7,415 bases of DNA from Desulfurococcales archaeon (lineage in GTDB: Archaea; Thermoproteota; Thermoprotei_A; Sulfolobales; Ignisphaeraceae). The DNA lies in assembly GCA_028276605.1 (NCBI GenBank), contig JAPYWC010000031.1:1-7415 (forward strand). The letters run 5' to 3'. Shown one piece after another: positions 1-6,495 of the stretch. The first letter of the stretch is position 1. Each line of letters starts with the position of its first letter. The position numbers and the translations under genes are program-made. The notes under the pieces are model-generated. The model saw nothing but the letters and a program-made list of their open reading frames with translations. It searched no databases and was not told the DNA's origin.

Positions 1-720
1 AGACTCAAAGGAGGTGATGATTCTGTTCAGCTTCCTAAAGTTGATTACTCTAATCTCAATAATGAAGTTGTGCATGTTTTCAGTACTGCCAAGGTACTTG
101 ACCTCGGGTTCCGTGGCAAGCTCTTCCTTAATACTTAAAAGAGCCTTTTCAATAGCGGATCTAATAGCATCAACACTATACGTTAATGGTGCCTGCACCT
201 TCACCCTACTTACAAGACCTAGTACCGTAAGCCTATTGACTATTACGCTATTGATAAGCTTTGAGTAGGGTATGAATACCCTTTCAAAGTTTACTGTCTC
301 ACCCCAAACACCAAAATCATCTAGATCCAGCACACGTATTTCACGACCATCAACCTCTATCCAATCACCCTTCCTAACGATGCCTCTAGATCTAATATAT
401 AGCTCCGCACCGAGATTTCTAAGAGCATCGTAAAACATTACAATGAGTGCTAACCCAATTAGTAGGACCATTATTGAGAACAGGATTATTTCTGGTGCAA
501 GTATTGAAGCAGCTATGAGTATAGCGAGTATGTAGAGAAAGAGCCTTAGCATAGCAGAGAGTCTGGCTATAAACTCTGTCTCAACACCCTTAACAAACGC
601 ACCTATAATTTTGTCAAGAACTTTAGTTAGTAGGTATGTAGCAACAATAATGATTGTTGCAGCAAGGATTCTATGGAGTAGTGGTGCTACTGAACTCAGG
701 ATACTTATTACTTCATCCAT
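1..720 (-). CDS. MscS-family mechanosensitive ion channel (C-terminal end beyond window)
   Basis: Reading the minus strand from the ATG at 720 gives 240 open codons running off the left edge, so the C-terminus is missing. The family forms homo-heptameric membrane channels that open under membrane tension and release solutes during osmotic downshock. Seen here: three hydrophobic segments at about residues 14-34, 56-74 and 77-99; then the MscS beta-domain with GDWIEVDG (118-125) and VFIPYSKLINSVIVN (148-162), matching the family's 'GD.IEi.g...V..I....T....D...V.IPN..l....I.N' pattern; then an alpha/beta C-terminal domain. The pore helix (about 77-100) is bulkier and has fewer Gly/Ala than E. 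coli MscS, so gating may differ. It is the last visible gene of a three-gene operon, starting 6 bases after the stop of the RCK-like gene with no clear Shine-Dalgarno, which suggests translational coupling. The family call is firm; mechanosensitivity is inferred. Confidence 0.88.
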   Translation of the reverse strand, partial: MDEVISILSSVAPLLHRILAATIIIVATYLLTKVLDKIIGAFVKGVETEFIARLSAMLRLFLYILAILIAASILAPEIILFSIMVLLIGLALIVMFYDALRNLGAELYIRSRGIVRKGDWIEVDGREIRVLDLDDFGVWGETVNFERVFIPYSKLINSVIVNRLTVLGLVSRVKVQAPLTYSVDAIRSAIEKALLSIKEELATEPEVKYLGSTENMHNFIIEIRVINFRKLNRIITSFES

Positions 721-726
721 ATGTTT

Positions 727-1440
727 CTACCCATACTCTCTCAATCTAATCTGCTGAGAGATTCTTGAGGCATGCATCTCCTCAACCTTTCTAAAAAGCA
801 TCTCAATTGCATTGATAGCTTTCTTCACATCATTTTCAAGCCCTGCAACAATAATGAAATCACCTGGTGAGATCGCGGGATTTTCTGCTCTTGTTCCAAA
901 TCTATTGAAATGCTCTAAATATATGTGTAAGCCTTTAACAGCAGACTCTACATCATTTATTGATATACCTAGTAATCCTCTCCTAAGAACCCTATAGACT
1001 GCAACAACGAATTTCTGTAATGGTGTTATGGGGGTTACTGTGATCCATGTATCAGGTAGTAAAAGGCTTGTTATGCTGGTTTGAAGGTAGCTGTCAACGT
1101 CTATGATAAAGCTCGCGCCTTCCTCTATAAACGTAGCCCTATTCTCTTTGTTGTGAAGCACTGCTATAACAATTGGTATGCCTGCGCCTTTAATCTGCTT
1201 TAGCAGGGATATATTGGCGTAGTCATTGTCTAGAGCAAGTATGGCTATATCAACATCTGTTAAGTTCTCGGCTACCTCTATATCTCTAAGCCTTTTGTAC
1301 TCGTAGCCTAGCTGAAGGCTTAAAACCTCGACATCCTCGTCGTCACTCGTGACAATGATTTTTGGAGTTGGCTTAACCGCTGAGAGAGCATCAATTATAC
1401 TTCTAAACATATTCTTGCTAACTGCTAGTAGAATTCTCAA
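727..1440 (-). CDS. RCK/TrkA-N-like cytosolic protein, glycine loop absent
   Basis: 237 aa, TTG start at 1440 chosen because a strong Shine-Dalgarno (GAGGAGGAG, 1446-1454) lies 5 bases upstream. No signal peptide or membrane segment is visible. The N-terminal ~125 residues read as a Rossmann-like alternation: strand MRILLAV, strand KIIVTSDD, then DVDIAILALDNDYANISLLKQ and GIPIVIAVLHNKENRATFIEEGASFIID. The last two resemble the second half of TrkA-N domains ('Da.i..t.dD..N......a......v.a...n.......e.Ga..vi'). The C-terminal SPGDFIIVAG (about 193-202) resembles the TrkA-C 'pGD.liv.G' strand. TrkA-N/RCK domains bind nucleotides and gate K+ channels or transporters. The usual GxGxxG loop after the first strand is missing (AVSKNMF instead), so NAD binding is doubtful. 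It overlaps the upstream gene by 4 bases (TTGA) and abuts the MscS gene, so a role in controlling that channel is a reasonable guess. Family assignment is moderate. Confidence 0.65.
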   Translation of the reverse strand: MRILLAVSKNMFRSIIDALSAVKPTPKIIVTSDDEDVEVLSLQLGYEYKRLRDIEVAENLTDVDIAILALDNDYANISLLKQIKGAGIPIVIAVLHNKENRATFIEEGASFIIDVDSYLQTSITSLLLPDTWITVTPITPLQKFVVAVYRVLRRGLLGISINDVESAVKGLHIYLEHFNRFGTRAENPAISPGDFIIVAGLENDVKKAINAIEMLFRKVEEMHASRISQQIRLREYG

Positions 1441-2168
1441 TGTAGCTCCTCCTCAATGACTTTAAGGGCTTCTTCAGCTCTACTCTTACTCAAAGTACCC
1501 TTCTTTACAGCAAGATTAATAATGCTTTTTGCTAAAGATCTTACATACCTTAGGGCTTGGCCGCTGAATATGGCGGGAACATCATCTACGCATTTCGTGG
1601 AACCCACCTTAATCCTCTTATTACCGCTTATAATGGATGCGAAGACTGCTAGGTGTTCATAGCTCCACAGGGTCTCTGCTTCCACGTTCAAGTACTTCCT
1701 CAGACCAATGATTAGGGAGTATGATGGGTGCGGAGGAAGCATGGAAGCTTCAGGCAGGAACTTCTTCAAAATATCTAGAGCCCTTGTGTAAGCATCTTCA
1801 AGGCTTTTAGTTGTGTAGGGTACTAGAAGGAGAATGCTTTGTTCGCCTAACTCAATAGAGCTTAAAGCTTTTTCAACAACGTCTCGAGTAATGCATCTAG
1901 ACTCAGCATTCACAATAACTATGACAGGCTGGTGAAGCACCATTGTTGCAGCTTTAACTGCTTTACCTCTAATAAGTGGAGGGTCAATATAAATAAGCCT
2001 AGCTCTTGTAACTACACGCTTCTTTGGGTAGCCATAGAAAAGAGTGTACCTCTCAGCAAAAGTCTTGTCCTCTACAATCTTCCCAGCTTTACCAATCCTC
2101 TCTACAACTAATCCTGCAACACCAACCCTTCTAATGCCACTCCTTAGCTGAAACAAACAACTAAACAC
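1437..2168 (-). CDS. Hypothetical protein, first gene of the channel operon
   Basis: I do not recognise this protein. The maximal frame is 243 aa from GTG 2168; an in-frame TAA lies just upstream within the TATA-like box. A TTG at 2156 (239 aa, beginning MFQLRSG) is an alternative. Promoter spacing and a GGTG 9 bases before it favour 2156, but I keep the outer boundary. Visible: a basic N-terminus; short hydrophobic strands ARLIYIDPP (about 56-64) and QPVIVIVNAES (about 80-90), which look like a cytosolic alpha/beta fold; SILLLVPYTTKS in the middle; a Cys in each half (SRCIT, STKCVDD); and a charged helical C-terminus rich in Lys/Glu. No membrane segment, P-loop or zinc cluster is evident. 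It overlaps the RCK-like gene by four bases and leads an operon ending in an MscS channel, so a linked membrane or ion-homeostasis role is possible, but that is context only. Confidence 0.7.
   Translation of the reverse strand: MFSCLFQLRSGIRRVGVAGLVVERIGKAGKIVEDKTFAERYTLFYGYPKKRVVTRARLIYIDPPLIRGKAVKAATMVLHQPVIVIVNAESRCITRDVVEKALSSIELGEQSILLLVPYTTKSLEDAYTRALDILKKFLPEASMLPPHPSYSLIIGLRKYLNVEAETLWSYEHLAVFASIISGNKRIKVGSTKCVDDVPAIFSGQALRYVRSLAKSIINLAVKKGTLSKSRAEEALKVIEEELH
1446..1454 (-). promoter_or_regulatory. Strong Shine-Dalgarno for the RCK-like gene
   Basis: On the minus strand GAGGAGGAG lies 5 bases before the TTG at 1440, inside the 3' end of the preceding gene. Because the two genes overlap by four bases (TTGA), this site fixes the TTG start and points to reinitiation or coupled translation. 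Confidence 0.75.
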
Positions 2169-2180
2169 CCTTGCAACAGT

Positions 2181-2188
2181 AATTTATA
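2181..2188 (-). promoter_or_regulatory. TATA box for the three-gene minus-strand operon
   Basis: The minus strand reads TATAAATT here, a good archaeal box A. With the usual 24-26 bases from box to initiation site, transcription would begin near 2155-2160. That is downstream of the GTG at 2168 and next to the TTG at 2156, so a nearly leaderless mRNA beginning at TTG 2156 is the simplest reading. Inferred from sequence and spacing only. Confidence 0.45.
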
Positions 2189-2232
2189 TCTGAAAAGCTT
2201 TTTGGGTTTTCTACTCTCAAAACACTTTTCTG

Positions 2233-2238
2233 TTTAAA
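2233..2238 (+). promoter_or_regulatory. Candidate TATA box for the NSUN methyltransferase gene
   Basis: TTTAAA precedes the GTG at 2259 by about 20 bases, predicting initiation near 2260-2264. That fits a leaderless transcript at GTG 2259 or a short leader to ATG 2274. A second plus-strand candidate, TTTATATC at 2183-2190, overlaps the opposite-strand box and would give a leader of about 45 bases. The 90-base divergent gap otherwise holds only pyrimidine-rich sequence. Confidence 0.35.
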
Positions 2239-2258
2239 GATGGTGAAGCTACGCAGAA

Positions 2259-3656
2259 GTGGGTATATCAAGAATGAGCGTGGTAATGGTAACTGCAAGA
2301 GATTTAGAGGCACTTGTGAAGGCTGTTAAGCTGGGCGAGGAGATTAAGCCTAGTCAGCAGGCTAAGAGGGATGTATTTGAGGAGTATGGTATTGCAGGCA
2401 CATTTAAGGATAGAATACTTACAGCAATATACTACGACATTTGGAGAAGGATAGGAATCATAGATAGGATAGCAGCTCAAATAACTGGTGTTCAGAACGT
2501 AGCGATATTGGATCCCTGGCTAAGGGCAGCCCTTAGAGTTGCTATTGAGATTCTTGTTTTTGAGAAGTTTGTTAAGGAGCCTAAGTACGGGGATATCAAG
2601 TATACCTTTGTTAACTACTTCAAGAAGAGGATAGCAAAGTTTCTTTCAGATACTACACACCCTTATGTAGGTATGTACTTCTGGGAACTTGTTGACAAGA
2701 TCGCTACCTACAGGTGGGAGCCTAAGGGGCTTATAGAGAAGTGGGAGTATAGATACATGGTTTCAGAGACTATAATATCGAGGTTGCTGAAGCTGTTGAG
2801 TAAGGAGGAGGTTAAAGCAATACTGAGGGAATTTAATCGTGTATACCCAATAAGTATAAGGGTAAACACACTGAAGAGCAGTGTTGAAGAGGTTATCGAA
2901 ACCCTTAAGAAGGAAGGTGTAGAACCTACAGTAAGCAAGGTTGTTCCAACAGTTATCAAGTTTAAGGGGCCCTACGACTTCACGAAATCGAGGCTATTCA
3001 ATGAGGGGAAGATAGTGATTCAGGAAGAGGCAGCCGCATTAGCAGCAATAATACTTGATCCTAAGCCTGGTGAGGTAGTAGTTGATATGTGTGCAGCTCC
3101 AGGAGGTAAGACAGAGCACATGGCCGAGCTTATGAAGAACCAGGGAGTGATACACGCTTTTGATATTGATGACTTGAGGATTAAGAGGATGGAGGAGCTT
3201 CTCAAGAGGACAGGTATAGAAATAGTAAAGATTTATAAGCAAGACGTTAGGAAGGCACCTAAGATTATAGGAACTAACATTGCCGATAAGGTTCTTCTTG
3301 ATGCTCCTTGCACTGCTAGCGGTACGATTATGAAGAACCAGGAGCTTAGGTGGAGGATAACAGATAAGAAGATTCAGGAGCTTCAAAAACTTCAGATAGA
3401 GCTGTTGGAGACGGCAATTAAATTGGCTAAGAAGGGTGGAAGAATACTCTACACAACATGTTCGCTTTTTAGGGAGGAGAATGAGGATGTTGTAGAGACT
3501 ATACTTAACAAGTATAAGGATGTAGTTAGGCTTATACCACTAAATGGTCCCTATGACCCAGGATTCATACCAGGTACAATGAGGGCGTGGCCCCATAAAC
3601 ACAAAACATTTGGGTTCTTCTATGCCTTATTCGAGAAGGTATCAGAAACGGATTAA
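2259..3656 (+). CDS. NusB-domain/NSUN-type RNA cytosine-C5 methyltransferase
   Basis: 465 aa. It transfers a methyl group from S-adenosylmethionine to C5 of cytosine in tRNA or rRNA; the exact target is unknown. Residues ~30-170 form a helical NusB-like RNA-binding domain as in bacterial RsmB (Fmu). After the linker and PISIRVNTLK (~192-201), the catalytic Rossmann domain carries motif I DMCAAPGGKT (276-285, SAM binding), motif IV DAPCTASGT (348-356, Cys351) and motif VI YTTCSLFREEN (398-408, Cys401). The two cysteines are those used for covalent catalysis and product release in NSUN enzymes. The C-terminus has the typical PG-MRAWPHKHKTFGFF segment. Motif IV has Thr where many members have Ser (PCS), a mild change. 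No PUA domain is visible. GTG 2259 is the most upstream start allowed by an in-frame TGA at 2244; ATG 2274 or 2286 are alternatives, none with a clear Shine-Dalgarno. The enzyme class is firm. Confidence 0.93.
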   Translation: MGISRMSVVMVTARDLEALVKAVKLGEEIKPSQQAKRDVFEEYGIAGTFKDRILTAIYYDIWRRIGIIDRIAAQITGVQNVAILDPWLRAALRVAIEILVFEKFVKEPKYGDIKYTFVNYFKKRIAKFLSDTTHPYVGMYFWELVDKIATYRWEPKGLIEKWEYRYMVSETIISRLLKLLSKEEVKAILREFNRVYPISIRVNTLKSSVEEVIETLKKEGVEPTVSKVVPTVIKFKGPYDFTKSRLFNEGKIVIQEEAAALAAIILDPKPGEVVVDMCAAPGGKTEHMAELMKNQGVIHAFDIDDLRIKRMEELLKRTGIEIVKIYKQDVRKAPKIIGTNIADKVLLDAPCTASGTIMKNQELRWRITDKKIQELQKLQIELLETAIKLAKKGGRILYTTCSLFREENEDVVETILNKYKDVVRLIPLNGPYDPGFIPGTMRAWPHKHKTFGFFYALFEKVSETD

Positions 3657-3680
3657 GTTATAACAGATTAAGTTATATTC
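3651..3680 (+). repeat. 15-bp tandem duplication at the methyltransferase stop codon
   Basis: Two adjacent 15-base units, 3651-3665 and 3666-3680, share the 12-base core GATTAAGTTATA and differ only in the last three bases. The base triplet before each copy (ACG, ACA) is also similar. The first copy contains the TAA stop of the methyltransferase gene. The second lies wholly in the gap before the His-rich gene and contains a TATA-like TTATATTC. Confidence 0.85.
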
Positions 3681-3688
3681 TATTCAAA

Positions 3689-3696
3689 GCTTTTAA
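3689..3696 (+). promoter_or_regulatory. Candidate TATA box for the His-rich protein gene
   Basis: CTTTTAAC in the 81-base gap would place initiation near 3718-3722, giving a leader of about 16-20 bases before ATG 3738. The repeat-borne TTATATTC at 3673-3680 is an alternative with a longer leader. A GGTG at 3725-3728, 9 bases before the ATG, could act as Shine-Dalgarno; the more obvious GGAG at 3734-3737 touches the ATG and is too close. Weak evidence. Confidence 0.3.
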
Positions 3697-3737
3697 CTGT
3701 GTTAGGAATTAATCTCCCTGTTTCGGTGTTCTAGGAG

Positions 3738-4130
3738 ATGGTTAAGATAAGCAGGTTAGAGATTCCTAAGAGCGAAGAGGATTTGAGGAAGATAAGCGAA
3801 GAGATAATGAGGGAAGAAGCAGAGAAACATGAACATGAACAAGAAGAGGTTGTGGAGGCACATGAAGCTCATGGATATGGCCACGAGCATGAGGTAGATC
3901 TAGGAGTTATAGCTCACCAGCTAGGTCATCTTCAAGAGCTTATGCTTCAAGTAATTCAGGGTGTTAGGGAGGTTAGGGACTCCATAGATGACTTAAGCGC
4001 TACTCTAAGGAGAAGCCTTAGAGCATTAGCATTGCTCCAAGCAATGAGCGTTATTGACGATGCTGAGTTAAAGAAGAAGCTTTTGGAGCAAGTAGCTAAG
4101 GATCTAGGCATAGACATCACTAAGAAGTAG
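3738..4130 (+). CDS. Small His/Glu-rich coiled-coil protein, function unknown
   Basis: 130 aa, not recognised. An in-frame TAG at 3732 and the absence of other nearby start codons fix the ATG at 3738. The protein has three zones. Residues 1-30 are a charged, Glu/Lys-rich helix. Residues 31-64 contain eight histidines in HEHE, HEAHGYGHEH and HQLGH groupings among glutamates, a pattern often seen in metal-binding or metal-storage segments. Residues ~55-128 are amphipathic helix with regular Leu/Ile/Val spacing and charged flanks, likely a coiled coil or helical bundle that oligomerises. There is no cysteine, signal peptide or membrane segment, so it is probably cytosolic. It follows the methyltransferase by 81 bases on the same strand and ends 17 bases from the convergent dUTPase gene. 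Metal binding is inferred from composition only; it may simply be an acidic scaffold. The codon pattern and clean frame support a real gene. Confidence 0.75.
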   Translation: MVKISRLEIPKSEEDLRKISEEIMREEAEKHEHEQEEVVEAHEAHGYGHEHEVDLGVIAHQLGHLQELMLQVIQGVREVRDSIDDLSATLRRSLRALALLQAMSVIDDAELKKKLLEQVAKDLGIDITKK

Positions 4131-4147
4131 CAGAAAGCTGTTAGCAT

Positions 4148-4621
4148 CTATATGTTTTCTCTTTGATAAGAACCTCTATATACAAACTTTGTCTCCCTAT
4201 CAAGCCTTATGAAAACTAGTTGAGCTATCTGAGCTCCACGTTCAATCTCTACTCCGTAGGGATTGAAAACAACTAGTAAACCTTCGCCACGCCCCTCATA
4301 TCCAGGATCCCAGACAGCAGTAAATAGTGTTGCTCCAGATCTTAGCAGTGTTGATCTGGGTATCGCCAGAGCAATCATATCTGGGGGAACCTTTACCACC
4401 TCTCTGTACCTAATTTTGTATGCTCCTGGCTTCAGGTAGTAGATTCCGTTTTCATCCTTAATTTCTTCAACATCCGCAACAACCTTAGAGCTTACCCTAA
4501 GGGATCCTGAACCTTTGAATACGAATACCTTGTCCAGGTGTAGTCTTACCCCACTACAATCAACATCCTCGGGTCTCAGTCCAAATAGCTGTAGTAGTGT
4601 TTCTGGGGATAGGACAACCAT
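4148..4621 (-). CDS. dut: Archaeal dUTPase (dCTP deaminase/dUTPase superfamily)
   Basis: It hydrolyses dUTP to dUMP and pyrophosphate, keeping uracil out of DNA and supplying dUMP for thymidylate synthesis; the family usually forms trimers. I chose ATG 4621 (157 aa, MVVLSPETLL), which resembles the compact N-termini of archaeal members. The frame extends to a TTG at 4654 (168 aa), leaving 12 bases from glmS. Seen with ATG numbering: PRSTLLR (88-94, motif 2), VWDPGYEGRG (103-112, motif 3 with Asp105 and Tyr108), RGAQIAQLVF (128-137, motif 4), and a short C-terminus YRGSYQRENI. The N-terminal VDCSGVRLHL (20-29) stands in for the DCD-type motif 1. The position of the dCTP deaminase catalytic Glu (in 'TLE') aligns with Leu115, and the D-x-x-Y-x-G pattern is dUTPase-like, so deamination is unlikely. 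The glycine-rich motif 5 of classical dUTPases is absent. It is likely co-transcribed downstream of the glmS homologue. Confidence 0.85.
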   Translation of the reverse strand: MVVLSPETLLQLFGLRPEDVDCSGVRLHLDKVFVFKGSGSLRVSSKVVADVEEIKDENGIYYLKPGAYKIRYREVVKVPPDMIALAIPRSTLLRSGATLFTAVWDPGYEGRGEGLLVVFNPYGVEIERGAQIAQLVFIRLDRETKFVYRGSYQRENI

Positions 4622-4666
4622 AGTTTTGTAACCCTGTGATGCAGTGCTCTCCAAGTGAATTGGGTG

Positions 4667-6487
4667 TCAGTGAACAGTTTTTGATAAGTACCTAGGGCTA
4701 TCAATTGGTCTTTGCAGTATTACTCCAAGTTTGTAAGCTATGAACTGCAGAGGTATAGCAAGAGCTATTGGTGCTAAGTGCCTTGTTGCATAGGGTACCA
4801 GAACCTTTATTACCTCACTCATTTCCTCAAGCTTCTGATCATGTTCAAAGCCTATAGCAACTGTTGTAGCCCCCTTCTCTATAGAAAGACTTAGCAGTGC
4901 ATAGGTTGCCTGAAGAGCCTGCTTTTCAACAGGCATTATAAATATTGAAAATATGCCTTTCTCAAGTATTGTCTGAGGACCGTGCCTGAACTCTCCAGCC
5001 TCAATACCCTCAGCATGAATGTATGCAGCCTCCTTAAGCTTAAGAGCACCCTCAAGTGCAAGTGGATACGTAAGACCTCTAGAAACTACATAACCGCTTC
5101 TACAGGTTGCAAGAGCTTTTGCAGCTGCTTCAGCACTTCCTTCAATTGATTGAAGCTTCTCCCTAAGCTCTCTACTAAGCTTCTTAACATCCTCTACACC
5201 AGCCCTATACTCATCAGCACCAATACGCTTTTTGTAGAGAGCGGCTCTTAACGCTAGTAGATAGAGTACTAGTAACGTTGATGTAAATGTCTTTGTAGCA
5301 GGAACAGCAAGCTCGGGTCCTGCCCCTATAGGTAAGTAAAGGTTTGAAAGGTTGGATAGTCTAGACCCTATATAGTTCGTTATGGCCAGGACTGCTGCAC
5401 CCCTTAGCTTAGACTCGAAGACAGAGGTTATTACGTCACCTGTTTCACCAGACTGAGAAATCGCTATAACAACTGTTCCTGGCTCCACATTACTAACATG
5501 GTATAGTGGGAACTCAGCTGCACTAACAACAATTGGTGTTACTTCAGCTAGTTCTGTGAGGTAGTAAGAGCCTATGTAAGCTGCGTGAAGACTTGTACCA
5601 TTTCCTATCATAAATACTTTCTCAGCTTCAGCTACAAGTCTTGCTGCAAACTCCAGGTACTTCTCCTGAATAGAGTAAAGAGTTCTCATCAACGCTTCCG
5701 GTACTTCGTAAATCTCTCTCAGCATGTGGTGTGGATACCCATCCTTGTCAGCATACCTAGGATCCACATCTAATGGTGAAAATGTCTTCTCTATTCCTAT
5801 ACCATCTAATGTCTCAACCTTCACACCATCTTCGCTAACTATAGCTACCTCACCTTCACCAAGCTTGAAGTATTTATCGGCAAGGCCTAGCATTGCAGCC
5901 TTACCTGACGATACCGCTATGAAGTCTTGCGACACCCCTATGTATAGTGGTGGTCCACGTGTGTATGCAGCTATGCATCTACATGACGAGTCTATAGCAG
6001 CTACACTAAAGAATCCTTCAAGCTTTGCAACAACTCTCTTAAACGCCTCCTTAAAGTTCTTCACATTCCAAAGCTCTCTCTCAATAAGGTGAGCAACTAA
6101 TTCAGCGTCGCATCTAGATACAACCTTATGTCCTTCAACAATCAGCGAATCCCTCAATAGCTCATAACCTGCTATAGCCCCATCCTCAGCAACGGCTATG
6201 CCGCCACTGCAATCAGTATGAGGTTGTGTGTTATCAGCGTGAGGCTTGCCGTGAGTAGCATACCTTGTGTGCCCTAGAGCCATCCACGAGCTTAGGTTTC
6301 TAAGGCTGAACTTCTCAGCTACAACATCTATTCGCTGAGCATCCTTATACACAGCAATCTTATTGCCCTGAAGAACGGCAATACCACTACCACTAAAACC
6401 TCTGTACTCAAGAAGCTTTAACCCCCTAATAACGTGCTCAACAACGTTTCTCTTAGAAGGAGATAGAACAGCTAGTATACCACCCAA
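4667..6487 (-). CDS. glmS: GlmS homologue with intact isomerase and degenerate glutaminase domain
   Basis: 606 aa, essentially full family length (E. coli 609). GlmS makes glucosamine-6-phosphate from fructose-6-phosphate and glutamine, the first step to UDP-GlcNAc. Residues 1-~240 form the class II amidotransferase domain and ~285-606 two SIS domains. The SIS half looks active: NGTSLHAAY (296-304), ISQSGETGD (343-351), AGPELAVPATKTFT (389-402), LEGALKLKEAAYIHAEG (478-494, Glu486), FRHGP (500-504, His502) and the C-tail PRYLSKTVH with Lys603. The glutaminase half keeps Arg29, Arg75 (HTRYATHG) and Asp127, but the nucleophile Cys after Met is Gly (MGGI), and the family's W, H (NAHPH) and N (HNG) are Y76, Q88 and D102. 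The TTG start is fixed by GAGGTG 8 bases upstream and an in-frame TGA at 6502-6500. It probably cannot use glutamine. It may use ammonia, act as a hexose-phosphate isomerase or deaminase, or rely on another subunit. The annotated name would overstate its activity. Confidence 0.9.
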   Translation of the reverse strand: MGGILAVLSPSKRNVVEHVIRGLKLLEYRGFSGSGIAVLQGNKIAVYKDAQRIDVVAEKFSLRNLSSWMALGHTRYATHGKPHADNTQPHTDCSGGIAVAEDGAIAGYELLRDSLIVEGHKVVSRCDAELVAHLIERELWNVKNFKEAFKRVVAKLEGFFSVAAIDSSCRCIAAYTRGPPLYIGVSQDFIAVSSGKAAMLGLADKYFKLGEGEVAIVSEDGVKVETLDGIGIEKTFSPLDVDPRYADKDGYPHHMLREIYEVPEALMRTLYSIQEKYLEFAARLVAEAEKVFMIGNGTSLHAAYIGSYYLTELAEVTPIVVSAAEFPLYHVSNVEPGTVVIAISQSGETGDVITSVFESKLRGAAVLAITNYIGSRLSNLSNLYLPIGAGPELAVPATKTFTSTLLVLYLLALRAALYKKRIGADEYRAGVEDVKKLSRELREKLQSIEGSAEAAAKALATCRSGYVVSRGLTYPLALEGALKLKEAAYIHAEGIEAGEFRHGPQTILEKGIFSIFIMPVEKQALQATYALLSLSIEKGATTVAIGFEHDQKLEEMSEVIKVLVPYATRHLAPIALAIPLQFIAYKLGVILQRPIDSPRYLSKTVH

Positions 6488-6495
6488 TAACAGCG

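Noticed and set aside
10..20. Plus-strand GGAGGTGATGA, looking like a perfect Shine-Dalgarno or a box C (RUGAUGA) of a C/D guide RNA.
   Set aside because: It lies inside the MscS coding frame on the other strand, no CUGA box D follows at a suitable distance, and the short plus-strand frame behind it has no coding features.
2240..2329. A 29-codon plus-strand ORF starting ATG just after the TTTAAA box, overlapping the methyltransferase start.
   Set aside because: It is basic and short, most of it lies in the +1 frame of a conserved gene, and it has no Shine-Dalgarno; chance is likelier than a leader peptide.
3039..3386. A 115-codon minus-strand open frame opposite the methyltransferase catalytic motifs.
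   Set aside because: It is antisense to the SAM-binding and motif IV region and resembles no known protein.
4131..4147. A possible structured terminator at the convergent junction.
   Set aside because: Only 17 bases separate the two genes, and I see no T-run or inverted repeat strong enough to call.
5724..6092. A 122-codon plus-strand open frame opposite glmS.
   Set aside because: It is a shadow of conserved glmS codons, with no start signal and a Ser/Thr-rich composition typical of antisense frames.
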